DNA of 64,000 nucleotides from Polaribacter pectinis (GTDB lineage: Bacteria; Bacteroidota; Bacteroidia; Flavobacteriales; Flavobacteriaceae), in the NCBI RefSeq assembly GCF_014352875.1, contig NZ_CP060695.1, forward strand, positions 1,209,501 to 1,273,500. The letters run 5' to 3'. A program made the translations under genes and the position numbers. Below, one piece after another: positions 41,895 through 51,977 of this stretch. How positions within the stretch are numbered: position 1 is the stretch's first letter; the number at the start of each line of letters is the position of its first letter. The notes beneath the pieces are model-generated. The model had not been told where the DNA came from. It did no database searches and saw only the letters and a program-made list of their open reading frames with translations.

Positions 41895-43883
41895 ATGGAA
41901 TTTAAATTGGTGTCAGAATTTTCTCCTACAGGAGATCAACCACAAGCAATTAAAGAGCTTTCAGAAAGTATTATTGCAGGAGAAAAATATCAAACTTTAT
42001 TAGGTGTAACAGGTTCGGGAAAAACATATACTGTTGCAAATGTTGTAAAAGAAGTTAAAAAACCAACTTTGGTTTTGGCACATAATAAAACATTAGCTGC
42101 CCAATTATATTCAGAATTTAAGCAATTTTTTCCTGAAAATGCAGTAGAATATTTTGTTTCTTACTACGATTATTATCAACCAGAAGCATACATTCCAGTA
42201 ACGGGAACTTTTATAGAAAAAGATTTATCTATTAACGAAGATATAGAGCGTTTGCGTTTAAGTACTACTTCTTCCCTACTTTCTGGTCGAAGAGATGTTT
42301 TAGTTGTAGCTTCCGTTTCTTGTTTATACGGAATTGGAAATCCAACAGAATTCAAGAAAAATGTAATTCCTATTGAAGTTAATCAACAAATAGTAAGAAC
42401 AAAGTTTTTACATCAATTAGTACAAAGTTTATATTCTAGAACTGAACATGAAATTAAAAGCGGAACTTTTAAGGTAAAAGGAGATGTTGTTACAATTTAT
42501 CCCTCTTATGGAGATAACGGCTACAGAGTTCACTTTTTTGGAGACGAAATTGAAGAAATAGAATCTTTTGATTTAGAAAGTAATGCTATTTTAGAAAGCT
42601 TTAGCGAACTCACAATTTACCCTGCAAATCTTTTTGTTACATCACCAGACGTTTTACAAAATGCCATTCATCAAATTCAAGAAGACATGATGAAACAGGT
42701 AGATTATTTTAAAGAAATTGGAAAACATTTAGAAGCAAAACGTTTAAAAGAAAGAACCGAATTCGATTTAGAAATGATTCGTGAATTAGGTTATTGTTCT
42801 GGTATTGAAAACTACTCTAGATATTTAGATGGTAGAGAACCAGGCACAAGACCTTTCTGTTTATTAGACTATTTTCCTAATGATTATTTAATGGTTATAG
42901 ATGAAAGTCATGTAACTATTCCGCAAACACATGCAATGTATGGTGGAGATAGAAGTAGAAAAGAAAATTTAGTTGAATATGGTTTTAGATTACCAGCTGC
43001 AATGGATAACAGGCCTTTAAAATTCGAAGAATTTGAAGCTATCCAAAACCAAACTATTTTTGTTTCTGCAACTCCTGCAGATTATGAACTTCAAAAAACT
43101 GAAGGAATTTTTGTTGAACAAATAATTAGACCAACAGGTTTATTAGACCCTGTAATAGAAATTAGACCAAGTTTAAATCAAATTGACGATTTAATTGAAG
43201 AAATTCAAGTTAGAGTAGAAAAAGATGAACGAACTTTAGTTACTACATTAACTAAAAGAATGGCAGAAGAATTAACAAAATATCTTACAAGAGTAGATAT
43301 ACGATGTAGATATATTCATTCTGATGTTGATACTTTGGAACGTGTAGAAATTATGCAAGATTTGCGTAAAGGCTTGTTCGATGTTTTAATTGGCGTAAAC
43401 CTTTTAAGAGAAGGTTTAGATTTACCAGAAGTTTCATTAGTAGCAATTTTAGATGCAGACAAAGAAGGTTTTTTAAGAAGTCACAGATCTATAACACAAA
43501 CAGTAGGTAGAGCCGCAAGAAACGTAAATGGTTTGGCAATTTTATATGCTGATAAAATAACCAACAGCATGCAAAAAACTATTGATGAAACTGAACGCAG
43601 AAGAGAAACACAAATAGCTTACAATACTAAAAACAACATCACTCCTACTCAAATTAATAAAAAAATTGACGATACATTATCTAAATCTGCCGTATCAAGT
43701 TATCATTATGATAATGCTAAACAAATAGCAGCGGAACAAGATTTACAATATTTACCCAAAGAAGAAATAGAAAAAAGAATAAGAGAAAAACGCAAACATA
43801 TGGAAGCAGCTGCAAAGTCATTAGACTTCATTGTAGCAGCAAAATTACGTGATGAAATTGCTGTTTTAAAAGAGAAATTATAA
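41895..43883 (+). CDS. uvrB: UvrABC excision nuclease subunit B
   Basis: A 662-residue DNA damage-verifying helicase of nucleotide excision repair. It shows the opening FSPTGDQPQAI, Walker A LLGVTGSGKTYT (about 36-47), the beta-hairpin YYDYYQPEAYIP (about 91-102), DESH at about 338, the VSATP motif near 388, the QTVGRAARN motif VI (about 538) and the C-terminal UVR domain (about 620-660) binding UvrC. Complete and of normal length. It begins directly after a terminator, so its own promoter must lie in or before that hairpin. Confidence 0.97.
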   Translation: MEFKLVSEFSPTGDQPQAIKELSESIIAGEKYQTLLGVTGSGKTYTVANVVKEVKKPTLVLAHNKTLAAQLYSEFKQFFPENAVEYFVSYYDYYQPEAYIPVTGTFIEKDLSINEDIERLRLSTTSSLLSGRRDVLVVASVSCLYGIGNPTEFKKNVIPIEVNQQIVRTKFLHQLVQSLYSRTEHEIKSGTFKVKGDVVTIYPSYGDNGYRVHFFGDEIEEIESFDLESNAILESFSELTIYPANLFVTSPDVLQNAIHQIQEDMMKQVDYFKEIGKHLEAKRLKERTEFDLEMIRELGYCSGIENYSRYLDGREPGTRPFCLLDYFPNDYLMVIDESHVTIPQTHAMYGGDRSRKENLVEYGFRLPAAMDNRPLKFEEFEAIQNQTIFVSATPADYELQKTEGIFVEQIIRPTGLLDPVIEIRPSLNQIDDLIEEIQVRVEKDERTLVTTLTKRMAEELTKYLTRVDIRCRYIHSDVDTLERVEIMQDLRKGLFDVLIGVNLLREGLDLPEVSLVAILDADKEGFLRSHRSITQTVGRAARNVNGLAILYADKITNSMQKTIDETERRRETQIAYNTKNNITPTQINKKIDDTLSKSAVSSYHYDNAKQIAAEQDLQYLPKEEIEKRIREKRKHMEAAAKSLDFIVAAKLRDEIAVLKEKL

Positions 43884-43935
43884 TTTATTTTTAAATAAAA
43901 ATAAATTGGTAATAATTTTAAGTTAACTTTAAAAG

Positions 43936-44592
43936 ATGATAAAATTTAAGAAAAAAGTTAAAGCCATTATTAAAACTTTAGACTGGTATTCTCCCTACCC
44001 AATTCTTTATAAGTTTGCAATGAGTAATAATGAACAAGAGGTATTTAACAAATATATTAAAAATTCTAAATCCTATTTAGAATTTGGTTCTGGAGGAAGC
44101 ACTTTACGTGCATTACAAAAGTCAAAAGCAAAAATTTATTCTGTTGAGTCTAGCATAGATTGGATTAATTACCTCTCTAAATATTGGATTATACGTTTCG
44201 CAAAAAACAGAAGATTATTCTTTTACCCTATAGATATAGGAAAAACTGAAGCATGGGGCTACCCTATCTCTAATGAATCTAAACATTTATTTCCTAACTA
44301 TTCTAATAGTGTATTTAGTGCTTTAGGATCAACTGAAATAGACACAGTACTTATAGATGGGCGTTTTAGAGTCGCTTGTGCTTTAAGTACTATCATTAAT
44401 TTATCTAAATTTAATAACAACCCAAAAATTCTTATACATGATTTTTGGAATAGAGAACAATACCATATTCTATTAGAATTTTTAACAAAAATTGAAAGTG
44501 TTGATACCCTTGGCGTTTTCCAAGTAAAAGATAATTTAGACCTAAATTTAGTCAAAAGCAAATACGAAATTTATAAATATATATCAGAATAA
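43936..44592 (+). CDS. Class I SAM methyltransferase-like protein
   Basis: A 218-residue cytoplasmic protein with a Rossmann-type motif I SYLEFGSGGSTL (about 47-58), motif II VESSIDWI (about 72), an acidic DTVLIDGRFRVACAL strand (about 137-151) and LIHDFWNREQYH (about 173-184). This fits family proteins described as sugar or polysaccharide-associated methyltransferases, but no substrate can be named. It lies between uvrB (52 bp) and an outer-membrane protein gene (20 bp), and is probably co-transcribed with the latter. Confidence 0.72.
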   Translation: MIKFKKKVKAIIKTLDWYSPYPILYKFAMSNNEQEVFNKYIKNSKSYLEFGSGGSTLRALQKSKAKIYSVESSIDWINYLSKYWIIRFAKNRRLFFYPIDIGKTEAWGYPISNESKHLFPNYSNSVFSALGSTEIDTVLIDGRFRVACALSTIINLSKFNNNPKILIHDFWNREQYHILLEFLTKIESVDTLGVFQVKDNLDLNLVKSKYEIYKYISE

Positions 44593-44612
44593 TAACAACT
44601 TAAAAAAAAAAA

Positions 44613-45791
44613 ATGAAACAAACAATTACCCTTATCCTACTTCTTACATGTTTAAATACAATCGCTCAAATTAAATTTGAAAAAGGTTATATCATAAATA
44701 ATAATGGCAAAAAAATAGAATGTTTGATTAAAAATGAAGATTGGCTTCATAATCCTTCAAACTTTATATATAAGATTGACAATACCTCTAAAGAAGTAAT
44801 TGGAAACCTATATTCAATTAAAGAATTTGGGGTAAATGGATATAGTAAATATAACAGATTTAAGGTAGGTATTGATAAATCCAATACCAATGTAAACAAA
44901 TTAAGTAAAAATAGAACGTATGATTTCGTTGAAGAAACTTTATTTTTAAAGGTTCTGGTTGAAGGAAAAGCCAATCTATATGTTTACAATGAAGGTAATA
45001 TTGTAAAATACTTTTACAAAAAAGAAGACAAACCAATTTATCAATTAGAATATAAAGAATATTTAAATTCTAAAAATTATTTAGTGAAAAATAAAAATTA
45101 TTTAACACAATTAAGATTAGATGTTTCTTGTGATAAAATCAATTATAAAAATGTTGATTATAATAAAAATAGTTTAGTAAAATATTTTTTAGCTTATAAT
45201 AATTGTAATGACAGTAATGCTCCTATTAAAGATTACACGAAATCAAAAAGTAACAGTAAAACAAATTTTGGTGTTAAATTAGGGATAGGTAACTCATCAA
45301 TTTTATATGAAAACTCTCTTTATGGTTATAGAAACATTAAAAGCAGTGGCATCAATTTAAGAATAGGTTTTGAAGCTGAATATGTTTTACCTTTCAATAA
45401 AAATAAATGGGCATTTTTTGTAGAACCAACCTACCAAACTTATAAAAGTGATATAGAAAGAGGAAACACACAAATTGGTGAGATAACCTATAATTCAATT
45501 GAAATTCCTATAGGAGTTAAACACTATATGTTTATAAATCAAAACTCCAAATTATTTTTGGATGGTGCTTACGTTATTGATTTTCCTATAAGTTCTAGCA
45601 GTGATTTCAATAATAGTGCTAATTTAGAAATAGACTCTTCACCTAGTGTAAATTTAGGCTTTGGATACAGCCATAAAAACAAATACTCTGTTGAAGTAAG
45701 ATATTACCTCACTCGAGACCTTTCTGATAATTACCAATTTTGGCGTACAAAATATAGTTCTGCCTCTATTATTTTAGGTTATAGTTTCTAA
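44613..45791 (+). CDS. Outer-membrane beta-barrel protein
   Basis: A 392-residue exported protein: signal peptide ending after TIA (about 18), a ~190-residue N-terminal domain (KGYIINNNGKKIECLIKNEDW) and a C-terminal ~170-residue barrel of alternating hydrophobic strands (NFGVKLGIG ... SSASIILGYSF) closing with Phe, as is usual for outer-membrane insertion. Similar flavobacterial proteins are sometimes wrongly titled 'tRNA modification GTPase'; no GTPase motif is present. The function is unknown. It is followed by a strong shared terminator. Confidence 0.82.
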   Translation: MKQTITLILLLTCLNTIAQIKFEKGYIINNNGKKIECLIKNEDWLHNPSNFIYKIDNTSKEVIGNLYSIKEFGVNGYSKYNRFKVGIDKSNTNVNKLSKNRTYDFVEETLFLKVLVEGKANLYVYNEGNIVKYFYKKEDKPIYQLEYKEYLNSKNYLVKNKNYLTQLRLDVSCDKINYKNVDYNKNSLVKYFLAYNNCNDSNAPIKDYTKSKSNSKTNFGVKLGIGNSSILYENSLYGYRNIKSSGINLRIGFEAEYVLPFNKNKWAFFVEPTYQTYKSDIERGNTQIGEITYNSIEIPIGVKHYMFINQNSKLFLDGAYVIDFPISSSSDFNNSANLEIDSSPSVNLGFGYSHKNKYSVEVRYYLTRDLSDNYQFWRTKYSSASIILGYSF

Positions 45792-45797
45792 TAAAAA

Positions 45798-45834
45798 TAA
45801 AAAAAAGCCTCACAAATTGTGAGGCTTTTTTTTA
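45798..45834. terminator. Bidirectional intrinsic terminator
   Basis: Long stem AAAAAAGCCTCAC / GTGAGGCTTTTTT around AAATT, between the converging barrel gene and sucC, with A/T runs on both sides. Confidence 0.88.
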
Positions 45835-45854
45835 TTTTATTTAAACTTAAAATC

Positions 45855-47051
45855 TTAAGCTCCTAAAACTTCTGCAACTTTATCAGCAGCTTCTTGAAAT
45901 TCTGTAGCAGAAATAATTTCCATTCCAGAATTGTCTATTAATTGCTTTGCTTCAACAGCATTAGTTCCTTGTAACCTACAAATAATTGGTACATTAATTC
46001 TGTCTCCCATACTTTTATAAGCGTCTACAACACCTTGTGCAACTCTGTCACAACGTACAATACCACCAAAAATATTGACTAAAATAGCTTTTACATTTGG
46101 GTCTTTTAAGATAATACCAAAAGCAGTTTCTACTCTTTGTGCATCTGCAGTTCCACCTACATCTAAAAAGTTAGCAGGCTCTCCTCCAGATTCTTTAATT
46201 AAATCCATTGTTCCCATTGCTAAACCAGCTCCGTTAACCATACAACCAACATTTCCATCTAAATCTACATAGTTTAAACCAGCAGCTTTTGCTTCAACCT
46301 CAATTGGGTTTTCCTCTCTTAAATCACGCATTGCTGCATAATCTCTGTGTCTATATAATGCGTTTTCATCTAAAGAAACTTTAGCATCAACAGCCATTAT
46401 TTTATTATCTGAAGTTTTTAATACTGGATTAATTTCAAACATAGAAGAATCTGAACCAATATATGCTTTATATAAGTTTGTAACAAATTTTGTCATTTCC
46501 TTAAAAGCAGTTCCAGATAAACCTAAATTAAAAGCAATTTTACGTGCTTGAAAAGGCATAATTCCTAATAAAGGATCTATTTCTTCAGTAAAAATTAAAT
46601 GTGGAGTTTCTTCTGCAACAGTTTCAATATCCATTCCACCTTCAGTAGAATACATAATCATGTTTCTACCTGTTGCTCTATTTAAAAGAACAGACATATA
46701 ATATTCATCTGGTTCAGAATCACCAGGATAATAAACGTCTTCACAAATTAAAACTTGATTTACTTTTTTACCTTCCGCAGATGTTTGTGGTGTAACTAAC
46801 ATCATTCCAATAATGTCATTAGAGATGCTTTCCACTTCTGCTAAATTTTTAGCTAGTTTTACTCCTCCACCTTTTCCACGACCACCAGCGTGAACTTGGG
46901 CTTTAATAACATGCCAACCTGATCCTGTTTCTGCTGTTAATTGTTTTGCTGCATCCACAGCTTCTTTATGGCTACTTGCAACAATTCCGCGTTGAATTCT
47001 AACGCCAAAACTGCTTAAAATTTCTTTTCCTTGATATTCGTGTAAGTTCAT
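45855..47051 (-). CDS. sucC: Succinyl-CoA synthetase beta subunit
   Basis: A 398-residue TCA-cycle enzyme subunit: an ATP-grasp domain (1-240) with VKAQVHAGGRGKGGGVKLA (about 49-67), EINPVL (about 206) and VDAKVSLDE; and a C-terminal CoA ligase domain with GNVGCMVNGAGLAMGTMDLI (about 266) and LVNIFGGIVRCD (about 321-332). Works with SucD, which is not in this window. A -7 box TACTTTTG lies 23 bp before the ATG on the minus strand. Confidence 0.97.
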   Translation of the reverse strand: MNLHEYQGKEILSSFGVRIQRGIVASSHKEAVDAAKQLTAETGSGWHVIKAQVHAGGRGKGGGVKLAKNLAEVESISNDIIGMMLVTPQTSAEGKKVNQVLICEDVYYPGDSEPDEYYMSVLLNRATGRNMIMYSTEGGMDIETVAEETPHLIFTEEIDPLLGIMPFQARKIAFNLGLSGTAFKEMTKFVTNLYKAYIGSDSSMFEINPVLKTSDNKIMAVDAKVSLDENALYRHRDYAAMRDLREENPIEVEAKAAGLNYVDLDGNVGCMVNGAGLAMGTMDLIKESGGEPANFLDVGGTADAQRVETAFGIILKDPNVKAILVNIFGGIVRCDRVAQGVVDAYKSMGDRINVPIICRLQGTNAVEAKQLIDNSGMEIISATEFQEAADKVAEVLGA

Positions 47052-47074
47052 TTGTAAATGTTTAAAAACGTTAG

Positions 47075-47082
47075 CAAAAGTA
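47075..47082 (-). promoter_or_regulatory. -7 box (TACTTTTG) of sucC
   Basis: Exact TAnnTTTG on the minus strand, with a TTTG 22 bp upstream (47108-47105), slightly wider than ideal. Confidence 0.55.
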
Positions 47083-47252
47083 CAAATTCAGAAATGATAT
47101 TCTGCAAAAATTAGACAAAAAAACCGTGCGAAATTTAATCTTATAAATTTCTTTAAGAAATATTTAACACTTAACTAATGTAACACACTCAATTTTATGA
47201 TGTCTTTCTTATAATTAACATGATTTTATGATTTATCAACAGAAAGGATAAA

Positions 47253-47260
47253 TACATTCG
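47253..47260 (+). promoter_or_regulatory. -7 box variant (TACATTCG) of the DUF5916 gene
   Basis: TAnnTTCG variant, 32 bp before the ATG at 47293. Confidence 0.4.
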
Positions 47261-47292
47261 TATTGTGTTTACACATTAATCAACCAATTTAC

Positions 47293-49782
47293 ATGTTCAA
47301 ACAAATCACTTTACTTCTGATTTCATTTCTTTTTTTAAATCAGTTATCGGCACAGAATCAAAAAAATCGTAAAAAAATTAAAACAACAAGAGTTTCTAAA
47401 GCTCCAAAAATAGACGGAATCTTAAATGATGAAGCTTGGAAAAATGCTGAAGTTTGTACTGATTTTGTTGTTTTAAGACCTGCAAACGGAGATCTTGTTT
47501 CTTCTGAATACCAAACAGTTGTTAAAGTAATTTATGATAATGATGCTGTTTACATTTCAGCACAAATGAATGATCCAGATCCAGAAAATATCCCAAAAGA
47601 ATTCTCTGTACGAGATAATTTTAGTCAGGCAGATTTTTTCTTGGTTACAATAAACCCAAATGATGATGGACAAAACCCTTTTGAATTTGTTGTACAAGCC
47701 ACTGGAAACCAAGCAGATTCTAAGGTATCTAATGGAAATGAAGATTTTAATTGGAGTGCAGTTTGGGAAAGTGAAGTTTCTACAGATGAAAATGGTTGGA
47801 ATGTAGAAATAAAATTGCCTTACAGAGCTATACGTTTTGCAAATAGACCTGTACAATCTTGGGGATTCAATTTTCATAGAAGATTAGAAAGATTAAACGA
47901 ACAACACACTTGGACTCATATTGATAATTCTGTTGGAAGATGGACGCAATATGATGGTTTAATTGAAGATTTTAGAGACATAAAACCACCAACAAGATTA
48001 AATTTATATCCATACGCCTCTGCAACATCGGTTTCTTTTGATGGTGAAACTAATTACGATTATAGTATTGGTATGGATTTAAAATATGGTTTAACAGAAA
48101 ATTTCACTTTAGACGCTACTTTAATTCCTGATTTTAGTCAAGTAGGATTTGATAATGTTGAATTAAATCTAGGGCCTTTTGAACAACAATTCTCTGAACA
48201 AAGACAATTTTTTACAGAAGGAACCGAACTTTTTAACAAAGGGAACTTATTTTATTCTCGAAGAATTGGTAGCTCTCCTATTGATCAATTTTATAAAGAA
48301 AGAAGAAATGATAAAGAGTTTGAAAATAATGTAAAAGTAAATGACAAGCTTATAAATGCACCAGAAAAGGTAACCATGTTAAACGCCATAAAAGTTTCTG
48401 GTAGAACTAAAGGTGGTCTAGGAATTGGTTTTTTTAATGCTATTACAGAAAAAACAACTTCACAAGTAGAAAGAACAGAACAGACAATTAATGGTTTAGA
48501 TACTGTTTCTGTGAAGAGTAATTACGAAACAGTATTAAGTCCTTTTACCAACTATAATATTATGGTTTTAGACCAACAGTTTAATCAAAATTCTACTGTT
48601 ACTTTAATTAACACAAATGTAACAAGAGATGGAAGGTTTAGAGATGCAAATGTAACTGCATTAGATTGGCATATAGAAACAAAAGATAGCAAATACAATG
48701 CAGATGGCTCTGTTAAAATGAGTAATATTTCAGATGATGTAAATAACCCAAATACAGGTTACACATTTGATAATAGTTTTGGATATAATTCCGGACATTG
48801 GAATTGGGAAATTGGTTACAACTTTGAAAGTAAAGACTTTAATTCTAATGATTTAGGTATTCTGTTTTCAAATAACCAACAATCTATTTATGGAAGTGCA
48901 GGTTGGAGAACTTTAAAACCAACAAAAAAGTTTAACAATTATAATTTCAATTTTTACAACGAAGCAAATTTTCAACACTTTTCAGGCGTTTACACTGGTT
49001 ACAATGCCGGTTTTGGTGCAAGTGCACAAACTAGAAAACGTTTTACTTTCGGAGGAAATTTTAATTACGGAACAGAAAATAGAGATTATTTTGAGCCAAG
49101 ACAAGGAACTACAAGTGGTATCTATTTTTTAAGACCTGAAAGAAAAAATGTGAATGCTTGGATTTCTACAAACTCACAAAAAAAGTTTCAAGTAAATGCA
49201 GATATATACTACACAGGCTACTCAAATCATCCACAAAATGCACATGGCTTTGGTGTTAGTCCACGTTACAGATTTACAAATAAATTTTCTTTACAATACC
49301 GATTAAACTATAACAAAAACAACAATGATCAAGGATATGTTTATGATGACAGAGATGATCCAAATGACGATATTGTTTTCGGACAAAGAGATAGAAAAAG
49401 TTATACAAATTCAATCTCTGGAAAATACAATTTCAGCACTAACTCTTCACTATCATTAAGTTTTAGACACTATTGGGGATCTGTATCTTACAATGATTAT
49501 TTTAATTTAAATGCAGATGGTTCTTTAACAGAAAATAATAATTATATGGGTGAAGATGTGAATTTTAATAGTTGGAATTTAGACTTAAACTATTTTTGGC
49601 AATTTGCTCCAGGAAGCCAATTAATAGTATTTTATAGAAATTCTATCTTTAATGAAGACACAAATTCAAATTTAAGTTTTTTCAAAAATTTAGACAATCT
49701 ATTTCAACAAGCAAATCAGCACACGCTTTCTGTAAGATTTGTATATTTTATAGATTACAGCTCAATCAAAAATATTTTTTAA
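47293..49782 (+). CDS. DUF5916 protein with CBM9-like domain
   Basis: An 829-residue exported protein: signal peptide (cleaved after LSA, about 20), a CBM9-like beta-sandwich (about 33-215; TRVSKAPKIDGILNDEAWKNAE opening), then a DUF5916 domain forming a predicted outer-membrane barrel with many aromatic-rich strands and LIPDFSQVGFDNVELNLGPFEQ as a landmark near 275. It probably sits in the outer membrane and handles carbohydrate or related compounds; no enzyme motif is visible. I start at the ATG at 47293, where the signal peptide begins, not at the TTG ten codons earlier. Confidence 0.9.
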   Translation: MFKQITLLLISFLFLNQLSAQNQKNRKKIKTTRVSKAPKIDGILNDEAWKNAEVCTDFVVLRPANGDLVSSEYQTVVKVIYDNDAVYISAQMNDPDPENIPKEFSVRDNFSQADFFLVTINPNDDGQNPFEFVVQATGNQADSKVSNGNEDFNWSAVWESEVSTDENGWNVEIKLPYRAIRFANRPVQSWGFNFHRRLERLNEQHTWTHIDNSVGRWTQYDGLIEDFRDIKPPTRLNLYPYASATSVSFDGETNYDYSIGMDLKYGLTENFTLDATLIPDFSQVGFDNVELNLGPFEQQFSEQRQFFTEGTELFNKGNLFYSRRIGSSPIDQFYKERRNDKEFENNVKVNDKLINAPEKVTMLNAIKVSGRTKGGLGIGFFNAITEKTTSQVERTEQTINGLDTVSVKSNYETVLSPFTNYNIMVLDQQFNQNSTVTLINTNVTRDGRFRDANVTALDWHIETKDSKYNADGSVKMSNISDDVNNPNTGYTFDNSFGYNSGHWNWEIGYNFESKDFNSNDLGILFSNNQQSIYGSAGWRTLKPTKKFNNYNFNFYNEANFQHFSGVYTGYNAGFGASAQTRKRFTFGGNFNYGTENRDYFEPRQGTTSGIYFLRPERKNVNAWISTNSQKKFQVNADIYYTGYSNHPQNAHGFGVSPRYRFTNKFSLQYRLNYNKNNNDQGYVYDDRDDPNDDIVFGQRDRKSYTNSISGKYNFSTNSSLSLSFRHYWGSVSYNDYFNLNADGSLTENNNYMGEDVNFNSWNLDLNYFWQFAPGSQLIVFYRNSIFNEDTNSNLSFFKNLDNLFQQANQHTLSVRFVYFIDYSSIKNIF

Positions 49783-49808
49783 ATAATATCTTTTTTTTAA
49801 AATAACTT

Positions 49809-49849
49809 GAAATCAGAAGCACAAGCAAGTGTTTCTGATTTCTTTTTTA
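49809..49849 (+). terminator. Intrinsic terminator after the DUF5916 gene
   Basis: 14-bp stem with one G-U pair (49809-49822 with 49829-49842), 6-nt loop, then six Ts. Confidence 0.85.
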
Positions 49850-49857
49850 TACTTTCG
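49850..49857 (+). promoter_or_regulatory. -7 box variant (TACTTTCG) of the lolD-like gene
   Basis: TAnnTTCG variant immediately after the terminator and 19 bp before the ATG at 49877. Confidence 0.4.
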
Positions 49858-49876
49858 TATCAAACATTTTTTAAGT

Positions 49877-50536
49877 ATGATAATTGGTAAAAATATTCAC
49901 AAATATTATGGTGATGTAGAAGTTTTAAAAGGGGTAGATTTACACATTAAAAAAAGTGAAATTGTTGCTATTGTTGGTCCTTCTGGAGCAGGAAAAACCA
50001 CATTATTACAAATATTAGGTACTTTAGACAAACCTTTAAAAGAACAAGATTTTGAGCTATCTTTAAATGGTATTTCACTAAAAAACTTATCAGATAAAGA
50101 TTTATCATCCTTTAGAAATAATCATATTGGTTTTATCTTTCAATTCCACCAATTATTGCCAGAATTTACAGCATTAGAAAATGTTTGCATACCTGCATAT
50201 ATTGGAAAAAAATCAAAACAAGAAGCTGAAAAAAGAGCAAAAGAAATTTTAACTTTTTTAGGATTATCTCATAGAATAAACCACAAACCTAATGAACTTT
50301 CTGGTGGAGAACAACAACGAGTTGCCGTTGCAAGAGCACTAATTAACAATCCTTCAGTTATTTTAGCTGATGAACCTAGTGGTAATTTAGATAGCGAATC
50401 CGCTAAAAATCTACATGAACTATTTTTTAAACTTCGTGATGAATTCGGACAAACATTCGTTTTAGTAACTCATAATGAAGAACTTGCAAAAATGGCCGAT
50501 AGAAAATTAGAAATGATAGATGGTAAAATAATTTAG
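49877..50536 (+). CDS. LolD/MacB-type ABC transporter ATP-binding protein
   Basis: A 219-residue ATPase with Walker [11 protein letters not shown] (about 35-44), [16 protein letters not shown] (about 86-101), signature [15 protein letters not shown] (about 138-152), Walker [14 protein letters not shown] and the switch THNEE. The wording of these motifs is that of LolD, the energiser of lipoprotein release, and it could serve the LolC/E-type permease encoded at 6764-7999. Start chosen at 49877 ([13 protein letters not shown]), as the open frame further upstream runs through the terminator and promoter. Confidence 0.9.
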   Translation: MIIGKNIHKYYGDVEVLKGVDLHIKKSEIVAIVGPSGAGKTTLLQILGTLDKPLKEQDFELSLNGISLKNLSDKDLSSFRNNHIGFIFQFHQLLPEFTALENVCIPAYIGKKSKQEAEKRAKEILTFLGLSHRINHKPNELSGGEQQRVAVARALINNPSVILADEPSGNLDSESAKNLHELFFKLRDEFGQTFVLVTHNEELAKMADRKLEMIDGKII

Positions 50537-50583
50537 AGCTGTAACATTTTGTCATTTTAGACAACTAACTTATAAACACTAAA

Positions 50584-51135
50584 ATGAAACAAACTTTCTT
50601 TAATATTATTAAATATCTAAAAAACCCTATTTTAGAACAAGACTCAAACACAAACTTAAATTATCGATTTAAAATATTTTTAAAAATACTTGTTATTAGT
50701 CTTGTAACAGGAATAGTAATTTCACCAATTTATGCGTTAATTGAGCATTTTGGACTAATTAGTATGGACAACCACAAGGTTGAAAAAATGTTTGAAGGTA
50801 TGTCTAAACTTCAAATTCTATTAGCTGGTGCTATATTAGTTCCAACAATTGAAGAGCTTATCTTTAGAGGCCCAATTACAGCTTTTAAAAAACCAAAAGC
50901 CTTTAAAATTGCTTTCTACTTTTTTGCGTTAATTTTTGGTTTTGTACATATTTCGAATTTCGATTTCACTCCTGCAGTTATATTGCTATCACCACTTTTA
51001 GTCTTACCACAAATACTTTTAGGTGGTTATTTTGGATATATTAGAGTGCGCTTTGGGTTACAATGGTCTATATTATTGCATGGAACATATAATGGAGTAC
51101 TGATATTATTAAGTTTTATTCCAGAATTTGCTTAA
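50584..51135 (+). CDS. CPBP family intramembrane glutamic protease
   Basis: A 183-residue membrane protein (four helices) with the three Abi/CPBP motifs: EELIFRGP (about 94-101; catalytic Glu pair and Arg), FGFVHISN (about 118-125; His) and LLHGTYNG (about 163-170; His). Family members cleave membrane substrates, as Rce1 does for prenylated proteins, or protect against bacteriocins. Its target is unknown. The next gene begins 1 bp after the stop, so the two are co-translated. Confidence 0.9.
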   Translation: MKQTFFNIIKYLKNPILEQDSNTNLNYRFKIFLKILVISLVTGIVISPIYALIEHFGLISMDNHKVEKMFEGMSKLQILLAGAILVPTIEELIFRGPITAFKKPKAFKIAFYFFALIFGFVHISNFDFTPAVILLSPLLVLPQILLGGYFGYIRVRFGLQWSILLHGTYNGVLILLSFIPEFA

Positions 51136-51136
51136 A

Positions 51137-51901
51137 ATGAAAAAAGAAGCACTGAAAGAATTTTTAGATGAAAAAGTAGTTCTATACAACAATCCAAAAT
51201 TTATAGAGTCAGATCCTATACAAATTCCGCATCAATTTTCTTTGAAAGAAGACATTGAAATAGCCGCATTTCTAACTTCAATTATTTCTTGGGGAAATAG
51301 AACAATGATTATTAGAAATGCTTCTAAAATGATGAACTTACTAGATGATTCACCTTATGACTTCATCTTAAACCATCAAGAAAAAGATTTAGAAAATCTA
51401 CAAAGTTTTGTTCACAGAACATTCAACCATATTGATTTACAGTGTTTTATTAAATCTCTACAACATATTTATAAAAATTATGGTGGTTTAGAAGAATCAC
51501 TTTTAATCAAAGACAAATCCAAAACCTATCAAACTTCCATCAATAATTTTAAAAAAGTGTTTTTTGAAGTTGAACACCAACAAAGAACACAAAAACACAT
51601 TTCTGATCCATTAAAAAACTCTGCAGCTAAACGTATTAACATGTTCTTACGTTGGATGGTTAGAAACGATAAAAAAGGGGTAGATTTTGGACTTTGGACA
51701 AAACACAGTCCAGCAAATCTTTCTTGTCCTTTAGATGTACATTCTGGCAACGTAGCAAGAAAGCTAAAACTACTTTTAAGAAAACAAAACGATTGGAAAG
51801 CAGTTGCGGAATTAGACAATAGTTTAAGACAACTAGACAAAAACGATCCAGTAAAATACGATTTTGCACTCTTTGGATTGGGAGTTTTCGAAAAGTTTTA
51901 A
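51137..51901 (+). CDS. TIGR02757 / DUF2400 family protein
   Basis: A 254-residue cytoplasmic protein with family marks at its start (VVLYNNPKFIESDPIQIPHQF), in the middle (AFLTSIISWGNRTMIIRNASKMM) and near the end (KRINMFLRWMVRNDKKGVDFGLW, CPLDVHSGNVARKL). The fold resembles helix-hairpin-helix DNA glycosylases, but no activity is known. I use the ATG at 51137; the TTG at 51128 lies in the preceding gene. Confidence 0.92.
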   Translation: MKKEALKEFLDEKVVLYNNPKFIESDPIQIPHQFSLKEDIEIAAFLTSIISWGNRTMIIRNASKMMNLLDDSPYDFILNHQEKDLENLQSFVHRTFNHIDLQCFIKSLQHIYKNYGGLEESLLIKDKSKTYQTSINNFKKVFFEVEHQQRTQKHISDPLKNSAAKRINMFLRWMVRNDKKGVDFGLWTKHSPANLSCPLDVHSGNVARKLKLLLRKQNDWKAVAELDNSLRQLDKNDPVKYDFALFGLGVFEKF

Positions 51902-51941
51902 TTAGAAGTTAACAACTGTTTTTTGATTCCTTTTTTTGTGA

Positions 51942-51949
51942 TAAATTCG
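51942..51949 (+). promoter_or_regulatory. -7 box variant (TAAATTCG)
   Basis: TAnnTTCG variant, 28 bp before the BatA-type gene. Confidence 0.35.
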
Positions 51950-51977
51950 TTTTTTATACTATTGAAACAAATTATAA